Assembly: GCF_000714815.1 (NCBI RefSeq)
Contig: NZ_JMIH01000014.1
Span: 1 to 64,000, forward strand
Direction of reading: 5' to 3'
Source: Anditalea andensis
GTDB lineage: Bacteria > Bacteroidota > Bacteroidia > Cytophagales > Cyclobacteriaceae
DNA length: 64,000 bases
Of the stretch, positions 46,155 through 55,144 are shown one piece after another. Position numbers and translations under genes: made by a program. The notes below the pieces were generated by a model. It searched no databases. It had not been told where the DNA came from and saw nothing but the letters and a program-made list of their open reading frames with translations. Within the stretch, counting starts at the first letter, position 1, and the number at the start of each line of letters is the position of its first letter.

Positions 46155-47741
46155 ATGAAGAATATCACGATTCTCTTTATCATAACAGCTTTAATTGTTT
46201 TGCCTTATAAAAATGTATACAGTCAGGCTGTTACACTTTACAATACTGATTCTACACTAATGGGTACTGGGATAATGCAAGCAGGGAAAATGGATGGACT
46301 GTGGAAATTCATGAATCCATCTACCAAATTAGTGCTGCAGCAAGGTAATTTTTCAGATGGAAGGCGCGAAGGAAGATGGGTAACCTATCATCCCAATGGC
46401 CAGCCCCGAATTGAAGCGGAATACAAAAACAATAACCTAAGTGGGGCATATAGAGAATTTGACAGAGATGGTTCCCTTATATTAGAATCAGTACTGGAAG
46501 ATAGTGTCATAGTGGGGCCGTATAGGACCTACTACCCTTCCAGCGAAACTCCCGGAAGACGCAATCCCCAGATTAAGACAGAAGGTGAGTATAGAAACGG
46601 CAAAAAAACCGGTCCTATGATCTCTTATTATGCCAATGGCCAAGTGGCCATAAGGCAGACATATGAAGACGATAAATTGGAGGGGCCATACCAAGAGTTC
46701 GATGCTTCAGGGGAAATGATTTTGGAAGCAAATTACCGTAACAACAGGCCACATGGAACTTACAAAAGATATGGCGGCGGAATAGTTGAAGAAGAGGGTG
46801 AGTTTGATATGGGAAGAAGAGTGGGCCCATGGAGGACTTTTTTCCCTTTTACCCGTGTGCCCGAATCAGAAACCAACTATGACAACAGAGGAAACAGAAG
46901 TGGAGAATGGACTTATTATTATGAAAACAGAAGGATAGCCAGGATAGAAAGGTATGAAAATGATATACCGGCAGGCACTTGGGAAGAATATTATAACAAC
47001 AGAAACTTAGCAAAACGCAAAACTTACGAGTTAGGCATGCCTATAGGGGAATATATCGAAAACCACAGCAATGGAAACGCCTCTGTCAGGGGACAATATG
47101 AAAATGGGGTGAGGACTGGTACATGGACAAATTATTTTCCCGATGGTGAAATCTATAGTGTAGGTGAATACAAAAATGATGTGAAATCAGGCTTATGGAA
47201 ATTTTTCAACAGGATAGGAATCCTTATTGCAGAGGGAGAATTCCAATTGGGAAGCGAACATGGTCAATGGTTTTATTATTATGATGGTGGGCAGTTAAGG
47301 TCTGTAGGTTCTTATTTCTTTGGCTTTGAGGATGGAAATTGGGGGTTATTCTATGATAATAAGCAATTGACCCAAGAAGAAACCTGGTCCAATGGCCGCT
47401 TGATAAATATAGGTGAATACTATAGCTATGACGGTTCCAGGACATTGGAAAAAGGAACACTGACAGATGGAAATGGAAGCCGAATTACGTATTATGTTAA
47501 CGGCCGAAAAGAATCTGAAGGTAATTATGCATCAGGAAGACCTGAAGGAACTTGGAGATATTATCATGATAATGGTAGGTTAGCTTCTGAAGGACAGCTG
47601 GTAGATGGACTGAAAGAAGGACAGTGGAAATATTATAATCGGAACGGAAGATTGGACGAAGTTTTGATCTTTGAAAATGACGAAGTCGTACCACTCGAGG
47701 TGCCGGAAGCAGATCTGCCGTTTCAACAGTTTAATTATTAA
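46155..47741 (+). CDS. Secreted YwqK/MORN-like repeat protein
   Basis: This 528-residue protein has a signal peptide (cleaved after about residue 24, NVYSQA) and then some 18 to 20 copies of a 20-24-residue repeat with the pattern G-x-W-x-x-Y-x-x-N-G (for example GRREGRWVTYHPNGQPRIEAEY and GRPEGTWRYYHDNGRLASEG). Such MORN/YwqK repeats form a long beta-sheet. Many databases call it a toxin-antitoxin YwqK antitoxin, but the signal peptide makes that name misleading; a surface or periplasmic structural or binding role is more likely. It has no repeat-free enzymatic domain. It stands alone, with a strong terminator after it. Confidence 0.8.
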   Translation: MKNITILFIITALIVLPYKNVYSQAVTLYNTDSTLMGTGIMQAGKMDGLWKFMNPSTKLVLQQGNFSDGRREGRWVTYHPNGQPRIEAEYKNNNLSGAYREFDRDGSLILESVLEDSVIVGPYRTYYPSSETPGRRNPQIKTEGEYRNGKKTGPMISYYANGQVAIRQTYEDDKLEGPYQEFDASGEMILEANYRNNRPHGTYKRYGGGIVEEEGEFDMGRRVGPWRTFFPFTRVPESETNYDNRGNRSGEWTYYYENRRIARIERYENDIPAGTWEEYYNNRNLAKRKTYELGMPIGEYIENHSNGNASVRGQYENGVRTGTWTNYFPDGEIYSVGEYKNDVKSGLWKFFNRIGILIAEGEFQLGSEHGQWFYYYDGGQLRSVGSYFFGFEDGNWGLFYDNKQLTQEETWSNGRLINIGEYYSYDGSRTLEKGTLTDGNGSRITYYVNGRKESEGNYASGRPEGTWRYYHDNGRLASEGQLVDGLKEGQWKYYNRNGRLDEVLIFENDEVVPLEVPEADLPFQQFNY

Positions 47742-47749
47742 ACTACATA

Positions 47750-47777
47750 AAGCTCCCGAAAGGAGCTTTTTTTTTTT
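47750..47777 (+). terminator. Terminator after the repeat protein gene
   Basis: AAGCTCC pairs with GGAGCTT over a five-base loop (CGAAA), followed by more than ten T. Confidence 0.88.
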
Positions 47778-48114
47778 GATTTATCAGACTTATACTGGGG
47801 ATTGGCAACGGTGGTTTTAAAGGCTACATGCTTGTATACCGGATACCTTTATACTAACTCAATATAGCAAACCAAGCATGGAAATATCGCTAATATAAAC
47901 TCCTATTACATTTTAAATGCATTTTATATCTATAAAGAAGCCTCTTATTAATAATTAGTAGATATATGTTAACAAAATAATTTTTATCTGTTAATTTAAT
48001 ACATAAAATCAAATTATTTCAAAATAATAATTTAAAACCCATGACTTAAATAATTTTTTTATGTAAGTATTGGTTTAATTGTGTAAATTTTATAATTTCA
48101 AACTTTCATATGAT
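47778..48114. other. AT-rich gap upstream of the amino-sugar cluster
   Basis: About 335 nt without a gene. CATGCTTG (47827-47834) and CAAGCATG (47873-47880) form an inverted repeat with a 38-nt spacer, a possible operator or hairpin. The rest is AT-rich. No full TAnnTTTG box was seen before the ROK regulator. Confidence 0.4.
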
Positions 48115-49359
48115 ATGAGAATGAATTTAACTGACCCAGGTAAGATATTAGGGGAAAAAGAGGGAGTAGTAGAGATAAAAAATTATCTGAACAAAATAAA
48201 GATAATTAAGCATCTGTACACTAATAGCCATGATACGGCTACCTCAATAGGTACTGAAATCGGAATCAGTTTACCTACAGTAAATGCCTTGCTTACCTCT
48301 TTATTAAAAAGTGGTCAGGTGGTGAAACAAGGTCAGGGAGAATCTCAAGGAGGAAGAAAACCTGATCTATACGGACTAGCTGCAGATTCGTTTTACATCC
48401 TTTCTTTAGACATCAGCAAATATAAAGTACGTGCAGCCATATATAACCCAGCACATGAAACAGTTACAGATATTGAGTCTATTAAAATCAGCTTAAACAA
48501 TGAAGAAGAAACCCTTCAGATCATATCGGATTTTATAGAAAAAACTATATCAGGGTCAGGATTAAATAGAGATACCATTATAGCCATAGGGATATCCATG
48601 CCTGGACTTATCGATTCTGAGCAGGGGGTGAATTTCAGCTATTTAAACTTTGGGGAAGGAAGCCTTAAAGAAAAGCTTGAGAAACAGTTCAATATTAAAG
48701 TTTATATAGAGAATGATGCAAGAGCGATGACACTTGCTGAATTCAAATTTGGCCAAAACCAAAATTATAAAAATGTCTTGGGCGTTTTCATCGGTTGGGG
48801 CATAGGACTGGGGATCATCATAGACGGTAAGCTATATAGGGGCGGGGCTGGATTTGCAGGTGAACTTGGGCATTCACCCCTCTTTGAATCTAGGGGTATC
48901 ACCTGTTCTTGCGGTAAGACAGGTTGTCTTGAAGCAGTAGCATCAGGCACTGCCATAGTCCGTATGGCAGAAGAAGCCATCAAATTGGATGGGACTTCTA
49001 TTCTGAGCAGGATAGTAAGTAAAAGCAAAGAATCAGTGGAACCCTCCCATGTAGTGGAGGCCGCATTGGCGGGTGACCAAAGAGCTATTACCATTATATC
49101 TAAAGCAGGAATGGATTTAGGACAGGGTATTTCTATCTTAATTCAGCTGCTAAACCCGGATCTGATTATCATAGGCGGAATGGTAGCCGAGGCAGAACAA
49201 TATCTCACTACCCCTATCCAACAGGCATTAAACCTCTACAGCATGGCCAAGTCCAGAGAAAAATCCGAATTAGCCCTATACAAGCTAGGTAAAAATGTCG
49301 GACTTCTAGGTGGGATAGCTGTAGTGGTTGAAAAAATCTTTGAAGACATTGTTAATTAA
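48115..49359 (+). CDS. ROK-family transcription regulator of amino-sugar use (NagC-like)
   Basis: This 414-residue protein has an N-terminal winged helix-turn-helix (about 20-80, TATSIGTEIGISLPTVNALLTSLLKSGQVVKQGQGESQGGRKP) and a ROK sugar-binding domain. The ROK domain shows IENDARAMTLAEFKFG, the glycine-rich GVFIGWGIGLGIIIDG and the zinc motif CSCGKTGCLEAVAS. Such proteins bind GlcNAc-6-P or another sugar and repress or activate their genes. The ATG at 48115 is chosen over an in-frame TTG at 48079. The next two genes encode NagB-like and kinase-like enzymes, so control of amino-sugar use is likely. The effector is inferred. Confidence 0.82.
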   Translation: MRMNLTDPGKILGEKEGVVEIKNYLNKIKIIKHLYTNSHDTATSIGTEIGISLPTVNALLTSLLKSGQVVKQGQGESQGGRKPDLYGLAADSFYILSLDISKYKVRAAIYNPAHETVTDIESIKISLNNEEETLQIISDFIEKTISGSGLNRDTIIAIGISMPGLIDSEQGVNFSYLNFGEGSLKEKLEKQFNIKVYIENDARAMTLAEFKFGQNQNYKNVLGVFIGWGIGLGIIIDGKLYRGGAGFAGELGHSPLFESRGITCSCGKTGCLEAVASGTAIVRMAEEAIKLDGTSILSRIVSKSKESVEPSHVVEAALAGDQRAITIISKAGMDLGQGISILIQLLNPDLIIIGGMVAEAEQYLTTPIQQALNLYSMAKSREKSELALYKLGKNVGLLGGIAVVVEKIFEDIVN

Positions 49360-49410
49360 AATAGACCTACATCAAGATTATTCCTTTTTATACTAGAAAA
49401 AGAATTCATT

Positions 49411-51738
49411 ATGCTAAGCAACTATCCTTTATCAAAAGTAGAAAATCAGTTTTTAAAAGAATCTGGAACCCCCACCATCACTACCCTAATCCCTTATTTG
49501 ACGGTAGATAATTTCCCAAAACTAGGGCTATTGACAGCATGTAGGTTTTTGGAATGGGCAGCCCAAAACCCTGAAGGTGTGATCAGTTTACCTACAGGGA
49601 AAACACCTGAGTTTTTTATTAAATGGACAAAATTTTTATTGGAGAACTGGGACAGTCCTAAAGGTAAAGAGATCAGAAAAAAATATGATATGATGGACGT
49701 TAAGAAACCTGAATTATCAGGTCTGCATTTTGTCCAGATAGATGAATTTTACCCGATATCTTCCACCCAAAAAAACAGCTTTTTCCATTATGTGAACAAT
49801 TATTACATCGAAGGTTTTGGGTTAGACCCCAAAAAGGCTTTACTGATAAACTCGGATGAAATTCCATTGGCAGATAATTTGAGCTTTAAAGAAGTCTTCC
49901 CAAATTTGACTGTAGATCTTTCCCTTAGATTCAGGGAACCGACCACACAGCTGGAGCAGCTACAGCAAACCTCCATATACCTCATAGATAAATGGTGCGG
50001 GGAGTATGAACAGAAAATCAGAGATAAAGGAGGGATAGGCTTTTTTCTAGGAGGAATAGGTCCTGATGGACACATTGCTTTTAATACGAGGGGATCTCAT
50101 ATATATTCAGTCACCCGCCTTACAGAAACAAATTTTGAGACCCAAGCAGTAGCTGCAGGTGATCTTGGAGGTATAGAAATCTCTGCCAACAGGCTGGTCA
50201 TTACTATAGGATTGGACACTATCGTATATAATCCTGATGCTGTAGCCATTATCATTGCAGCCGGTGAAGCCAAAGCACCCATAGTCAAAAATTCTCTGGA
50301 AATACCAATGGACAATCTCTATCCGGCCACTGTTCTACAAAAACTGAAAAACGGAAGATTTTATGTTACAAAAGGTGCCGCATCTAAATTAGAAGACAGT
50401 GTAGACAATTTTTATAAGTCCGGCCCATGGACTATTGAAAAGACTGAAAAGGCTATCATAGACTTGTGCAAGAAATTAAAAACCTATGGACATAGACTGA
50501 AATTAGAAGACCTTAAAAATGATAAATACACTTCCCTTATCCCTAATCTTTCTGAAGACACAGTCAAAGAGATAATGGAAAGAGTAGTAGATAAGCTCAA
50601 TAGAGGTACTACAAAAGAAAAAAATGAAGTACTCCTGCATACAGGCCCTCACCATGATGACATTTCATTGGGCATTCTTCCCCATGTGACCAATCAATTA
50701 CAGGAAAACAGTAATCAAGCACACTTTTCCGTACTGACATCAGGTTTCACGGCTGTCACAAACAGCTTTGTCATCAATACCCTCAATGAAACCAAAAACC
50801 TTCTTGACCAGGGTAGGATTCAAATGGTTAATTTTGAAGACTTCTTCCAGATAGGTTATAAGCTGAAAATGGATAAAGATGTTTATCATTATTTGACTAA
50901 TGTAGCTTCCGAGCAGCCCGAACAAAGGTTACGCGGATTATGCCACAGAGTGGTACGGGCATTGGTAGGTATTTATAAAATAGAATCTGTCACTGCACTA
51001 AGGGAAAAGATCAATGATGTAATCAGTATACTGAGGAACTCTTATGATGGAGAAAAAAACCCTGCTACTATCCAGAAGCTGAAGGGCATGATTAGGGAGT
51101 TTGAGGAAGAGCTGGTATGGGCACATTTCGGAGTGCAGGTAAAAAACGTACACCATCTGAGGCTTGGGTTTTATACCGGAGACATATTTACGGAACAACC
51201 GGATAAGGATAGGGATGTAGAACCCATAGTAGACCTATTTAGAAAGATCAACCCTACCAAGATAAGTCTGACGCTGGATCCAGAAGGCAGCGGTCCTGAT
51301 ACGCACTATAAGGTATTACAAGCTACCGCTGAAGCCGTCCGCAAATGGGGCAAAGAAAAAGATTTAAGTAACCTACGAATAATCGGTTATAGAAATGTAT
51401 GGTTTAAATTTGAACCTCATGAAGCCAATGTCATCGTACCCGTTTCTTTAGGAGACATAGCGGTAATGGAAGATTCTTTTGCTAATTGTTACCTCAGTCA
51501 GGTCAATGCATCTTTCCCAAGTTATGCTCATAATGGCAAGTTCAGTACCATTGCTAAAAGAACCTGGGTGAACCAACTCAACGATATTCAGTTACTATTA
51601 GGTAAGAACTACTTTTATTTACATGAAACAGCGAAAGTAAGATCCAGCCACGGCCTGATTTTCTTTAAAGATATGGATGTAGAAGAATTTTTGGAACATG
51701 CCAGAGAACTGGAAAAATCTATAGAGGGAATGTTGTAA
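49411..51738 (+). CDS. nagB: Glucosamine-6-phosphate deaminase fused to a PIG-L deacetylase domain
   Basis: This 775-residue protein has an N-terminal NagB-like isomerase/deaminase domain (about 60-345) with GVISLPTGKTP, LHFVQIDEFYPI and GGIGPDGHIAFNTRGS; the D of DEF and the H of GHIAFN are catalytic-region residues. After a linker, a PIG-L/LmbE-type domain starts near residue 407 with the metal motif HTGPHHDD. PIG-L enzymes remove acetyl groups from GlcNAc-containing molecules. The fusion would join N-deacetylation and deamination, or give the deaminase a partner. Several Bacteroidota have such long NagB proteins. The gene lies between a ROK regulator and a ROK kinase, supporting an amino-sugar role. 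Confidence 0.82.
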   Translation: MLSNYPLSKVENQFLKESGTPTITTLIPYLTVDNFPKLGLLTACRFLEWAAQNPEGVISLPTGKTPEFFIKWTKFLLENWDSPKGKEIRKKYDMMDVKKPELSGLHFVQIDEFYPISSTQKNSFFHYVNNYYIEGFGLDPKKALLINSDEIPLADNLSFKEVFPNLTVDLSLRFREPTTQLEQLQQTSIYLIDKWCGEYEQKIRDKGGIGFFLGGIGPDGHIAFNTRGSHIYSVTRLTETNFETQAVAAGDLGGIEISANRLVITIGLDTIVYNPDAVAIIIAAGEAKAPIVKNSLEIPMDNLYPATVLQKLKNGRFYVTKGAASKLEDSVDNFYKSGPWTIEKTEKAIIDLCKKLKTYGHRLKLEDLKNDKYTSLIPNLSEDTVKEIMERVVDKLNRGTTKEKNEVLLHTGPHHDDISLGILPHVTNQLQENSNQAHFSVLTSGFTAVTNSFVINTLNETKNLLDQGRIQMVNFEDFFQIGYKLKMDKDVYHYLTNVASEQPEQRLRGLCHRVVRALVGIYKIESVTALREKINDVISILRNSYDGEKNPATIQKLKGMIREFEEELVWAHFGVQVKNVHHLRLGFYTGDIFTEQPDKDRDVEPIVDLFRKINPTKISLTLDPEGSGPDTHYKVLQATAEAVRKWGKEKDLSNLRIIGYRNVWFKFEPHEANVIVPVSLGDIAVMEDSFANCYLSQVNASFPSYAHNGKFSTIAKRTWVNQLNDIQLLLGKNYFYLHETAKVRSSHGLIFFKDMDVEEFLEHARELEKSIEGML

Positions 51739-51791
51739 ATATATTGCATTAATTACATCCTGATCTTTGTAGTAGCATCTTGAAATATTGT

Positions 51792-52688
51792 ATGAAAAAA
51801 ATAATTGAGCAAAAAAATAATTATCCCATTTTGGGAATGGATATAGGAGGAACAAAAATAGCTTCTGCTATAGGCATAAACGGAGAACTTTATCATCAAA
51901 AAAAAGTACCTACTCCTTCTGAGTCTTCACAGGAAATGGTTCTCCAAACAATTGTAGAGCATATTTCAGGATATTTGTCTTACGATTTCAAAGAAATAGG
52001 GATAGGTAGTCCGGGATTGGTAGATACTGCCCAAGGCATTATCTACCACTTGGCAAATATCCCATCTTTTAAAGAAGTTAATCTTAAATCCTATCTAGAG
52101 AATATTTTTGAAGTCCCTGTACACATAAACAATGATGCTAACTGCTTTGTATTGGGAGAACACCAACTGGCACAGCAATACCAACATTTGGTAGGCATAA
52201 CCCTCGGCACAGGTATCGGTGCCGGAATTATAGCAAACGGAAAACTCTATGGTGGCCATCAGTGCGGGGCTGGAGAATGGGGAGGTGCGTCTTATCTGAA
52301 CAAAACCTATGAAGATTACTGCAGCGGCAAATTCTTCAGAAAAAGAAGCGGATTAAGTTCAAAAGAACTCTTTAAGCTGGCTCAAGATGATGATCCCTTA
52401 GCGCTGGCCGTGTTTCAAGAATTTGGAACCCATGTAGGGAAACTCGTAAATCAGATCATGTTTGCCTACGCTCCTGAAGCTATTGTATTAGGCGGATCCA
52501 TCAGTAAAGCATTTCCTTTTTTTAAAGATAGCCTCAGACAAATGATACGTACTTTCCCCTATAAATCAATCAGTAATAATCTTCATGTATATGTTTCCAC
52601 CACGGAAGACGCTGCTATTTATGGAGCTATATCTTTAGTAGAAACAAGGGCTTTAACAGATGAAACTGTTTCAGAAAAGAGAATTTAA
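51792..52688 (+). CDS. ROK-family sugar kinase
   Basis: This 298-residue protein is a ROK kinase without the DNA-binding domain. The ATP-binding start is ILGMDIGGTKIASAIG, the catalytic Asp region is VHINNDANCFVLGEH, and LGTGIGAGIIANGKLYGG is the phosphate/sugar loop. The zinc cluster CxCGxxGC is not present; instead CGAGEWGGASYLNKTYEDYCSG is found, as in Bacteroidota glucokinase-like ROK proteins. It may phosphorylate GlcNAc, glucosamine or glucose. The ATG at 51792 is preferred to a TTG at 51780. It closes the cluster, 53 nt after nagB. Confidence 0.82.
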   Translation: MKKIIEQKNNYPILGMDIGGTKIASAIGINGELYHQKKVPTPSESSQEMVLQTIVEHISGYLSYDFKEIGIGSPGLVDTAQGIIYHLANIPSFKEVNLKSYLENIFEVPVHINNDANCFVLGEHQLAQQYQHLVGITLGTGIGAGIIANGKLYGGHQCGAGEWGGASYLNKTYEDYCSGKFFRKRSGLSSKELFKLAQDDDPLALAVFQEFGTHVGKLVNQIMFAYAPEAIVLGGSISKAFPFFKDSLRQMIRTFPYKSISNNLHVYVSTTEDAAIYGAISLVETRALTDETVSEKRI

Positions 52689-52708
52689 ACTGACAAACCC
52701 TACCTCTA

Positions 52709-52750
52709 TTGGTATCCCTTAATAATTTAACAATTATTAAGGGATACCAA
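52709..52750. repeat. Perfect 19-bp inverted repeat after the ROK kinase gene
   Basis: The left arm 52709-52727 (TTGGTATCCCTTAATAATT) is the exact reverse complement of the right arm 52732-52750, with a TAAC loop. No T-run follows on either strand, so it is not a classic terminator; it could still act as a 3' stabiliser or a binding site. Confidence 0.75.
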
Positions 52751-52902
52751 AATCATATAGAAACAGCTGGTAAAAAGCTAATTACCTCCATTCACACTGT
52801 ATAAATAATAAGATAGTAATCAAAATAATTTATTGTACATCTCCTATGTAACAACATTATTTTCGTGATATCCGTAGAAATAGTATACTTAATCTCTATA
52901 TC

Positions 52903-54315
52903 ATGAAAACTCGACTTCTAAATTTACACATAGCAGCACCTCTCCTCCGAGCAATTTTCCTGATTACTATATTTAACCTTACTTCAGTCAAAAGTGCGGA
53001 AGCAGAATCTATTAGAGGTGTGTCATTTCAAATCTTCTATGATGAACTGATGCCGTATGGTGACTGGGTACAAGACCCGCATCACGGATATGTATGGATT
53101 CCCTATGTCGAGCAAAATTTTCATCCGTATGCTACCAGAGGTCACTGGGTAATGACCTCCTATGGCAACACTTGGGTATCTCAATATGATTGGGGATGGG
53201 CTCCATTTCATTATGGGAGGTGGTTTTTTACTGACTATTATGGATGGGCATGGGTACCAGGCTATGAGTGGGGGCCTGCATGGGTAAATTGGAGAACAGG
53301 TGGCGGCTACTATGGATGGGCTCCTTTAGGACCTGGAATGCACATTTCTGTTGGTTTTAATATGCCTTACAATCATTATGTATTTGTACCTCAAAGAAGG
53401 CTTATACATAGAAATATACACCGGTATTACCTACCTAGAACTCAAGTGGTAAACGTATATAACCATACCACCATTATCAATAATACTTATGTTAATAATC
53501 AGCGAACCTATATCTCCGGCCCCGGTAGAAAAGAGTTAGAGAGAGTAAATAGAAGAAGTATACCCGTATACAAAGTAAATAATACAAACCGAGCAGGAAG
53601 GGCATCTGTAAGCAATAGATCCGTAGCACTGTACCGACCAGAAGTAGAGCGAGGTACTGTCACACAAGCCAGGCCTAGCAGAGTAGTAGCTTCTACTGAA
53701 TATAATAGAAACACGGCGAGGTCTGTGGCCCCTCGCAATAATCAGAGGCAAAGCAATGTCCGCCAAGAGGCGAATCGGAGTAATAGTGGAGAAGCTAGAA
53801 GTGCCTCTCAGCCTAGCGGTTCAAATGTAAGGCAGAACGCAGTAAGGTCTAAAGAGGCCACAGCACCTGCAAGAACAGCAGCCCCCGCCAGAACCTCACC
53901 TGCTAGGACTGAAGCTCCGGCTAATACGCAGAGATCTGCCCCGGCTCAAAATAGGGTAAGCTCCCCTGGAAGACAAACCAATGTCAACAACAGGGAAGCT
54001 ACTCCGACGCCGAGACAGCAAACAGCTCAACCAAGCCAAAGAAATCCTGCTCCAAGAGTGAATGCTGCTTCACAGCCAGCACAAAACAGGCAAACGGCCC
54101 CTGCACAACAGCGACAGATCAATGCCCCTGCCCAAACCAGACAGAGCAATACTGCTCCAAATGTACGCCAAAACAATAGTCAAAGGTCAGCTGCCAGAAC
54201 TGCCGCACCTACCTCAGTAGAAAATTCTAGACGGTCGAATAGATCAAGTGCCACACCACAGGCAGGCCAGTCTTCATCAAGGAGCAACAGCCGATCATCC
54301 AGAGGAAATAATTAA
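52903..54315 (+). CDS. Secreted DUF6600-like protein with a disordered tail
   Basis: This 470-residue protein has a signal peptide (cleaved near residue 34) and then a Trp/Tyr/Gly-rich domain (about 35-170): DELMPYGDWVQDPHHGYVWIPYV, YDWGWAPFHYGRWFFTDYYGWAWVPGYEWGPAWVNWR. This resembles the DUF6600 family. From about residue 190 it turns into a long low-complexity tail of Asn, Gln, Arg, Pro, Ala and Ser with no fold. The exact function is unknown; it may bind cell-wall or matrix material. The skewed composition is unlike its neighbours. It stands alone with its own terminator. Confidence 0.78.
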   Translation: MKTRLLNLHIAAPLLRAIFLITIFNLTSVKSAEAESIRGVSFQIFYDELMPYGDWVQDPHHGYVWIPYVEQNFHPYATRGHWVMTSYGNTWVSQYDWGWAPFHYGRWFFTDYYGWAWVPGYEWGPAWVNWRTGGGYYGWAPLGPGMHISVGFNMPYNHYVFVPQRRLIHRNIHRYYLPRTQVVNVYNHTTIINNTYVNNQRTYISGPGRKELERVNRRSIPVYKVNNTNRAGRASVSNRSVALYRPEVERGTVTQARPSRVVASTEYNRNTARSVAPRNNQRQSNVRQEANRSNSGEARSASQPSGSNVRQNAVRSKEATAPARTAAPARTSPARTEAPANTQRSAPAQNRVSSPGRQTNVNNREATPTPRQQTAQPSQRNPAPRVNAASQPAQNRQTAPAQQRQINAPAQTRQSNTAPNVRQNNSQRSAARTAAPTSVENSRRSNRSSATPQAGQSSSRSNSRSSRGNN

Positions 54316-54319
54316 AACT

Positions 54320-54352
54320 AAAAAGTCCCAGATAAACCATCAGGGACTTTTT
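54320..54352 (+). terminator. Terminator after the DUF6600-like gene
   Basis: AAAAAGTCCC-x-GAT pairs with ATC-x-GGGACTTTTT over a five-base loop; both extra bases are A opposite A. Confidence 0.85.
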
Positions 54353-54489
54353 ATCACTTTTAAGATCAGTAATATAATTTTATTCCATATTAGCTATATA
54401 GAAATGGATCCAAGAATAGATTACCCGGAGTATGACCTCCTCGTAATGCATAAGGCCCATTTAATCATCTGACATGAATCCCATACTGA

Positions 54490-54999
54490 TCACCTATTAA
54501 AATCATCCTGCACCCTGATGATATCTTCCTCATCAGACGGATGCTGGGGATCTACATGCATCCATATTTCTGCTACCATGCCCCATCCATTCAATCCAAT
54601 CAGCCTATGACGTTCACCTTGTCTTAATCTGATTGTTTCACCTATTTCCAATGCTGATACTGACCCTTCTACATCATCATCACTTCTGACTATTCCACCT
54701 TCACCAGCTACCAATTTCCATATTTCAGCTCTTCTGTGATGATATTGCCAAGAAAGGCGTTTATTTGGAGAGACAAGTAAAATTTTGGGACTTAGTTTTT
54801 GGGAGAGCTGCTCGGTATCCAACTGGACGTCAGAAAAAAATTGGTTTTTGAATTTCATCAGCTGATTTTCATCTATGACAAAAAAACCTCCCCAGGGACG
54901 GCTATCATCTTTATTTATGACAAGATACCCTTCCTTATCCAAGAAATCAGATACAAGAGTAAAAATACCCGATTTATCTTCTGCTTCTAGTGCTATCAT
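54490..54999 (-). CDS. Cupin of the phosphomannose isomerase type II group
   Basis: This 169-residue protein has the features of the mannose-6-phosphate isomerase (type II) cupin: SRPWGGFFVID, SPNKRLSWQYHHRRAEIWKLVAGEG and RLRQGERHRLIGL. The metal-binding histidines are in QYHHRRAE, with a glutamate nearby, and a second His in ERHRLIG. It would interconvert mannose-6-P and fructose-6-P, or bind a related sugar. It lacks the nucleotidyltransferase domain that is often fused in front of this cupin. The region before it (about 1-40, SGIFTLVSDFLDKEGYLVINKDD) is extra. It is separate from its neighbours. Confidence 0.75.
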   Translation of the reverse strand: MIALEAEDKSGIFTLVSDFLDKEGYLVINKDDSRPWGGFFVIDENQLMKFKNQFFSDVQLDTEQLSQKLSPKILLVSPNKRLSWQYHHRRAEIWKLVAGEGGIVRSDDDVEGSVSALEIGETIRLRQGERHRLIGLNGWGMVAEIWMHVDPQHPSDEEDIIRVQDDFNR

Positions 55000-55065
55000 T
55001 TTTTTCTTTTAAAAGTGAATTACAATAATAAACAATCCTTTAAATACATCATTCTTTTTGAACAT

Positions 55066-55129
55066 AAAAAAACTGCTTCAAAAACAGAAGAAAAAATTGA
55101 TTTAGTCTTTTGCTTTCGAAACAGTTTTT
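55066..55129 (-). terminator. Terminator after glnN (large loop)
   Basis: On the minus strand a 12-bp stem (AAAAACTGTTTC with GAAGCAGTTTTT, one G-T pair) closes a 38-nt loop and is followed by more T. It lies just past the glnN stop codon. Confidence 0.6.
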
Positions 55130-55144
55130 GCTATTGCAATGCTT

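Noticed and set aside
46155-47741. YwqK antitoxin label
   Set aside because: The protein is secreted and has no partner toxin gene; the repeats alone do not support a toxin-antitoxin function.
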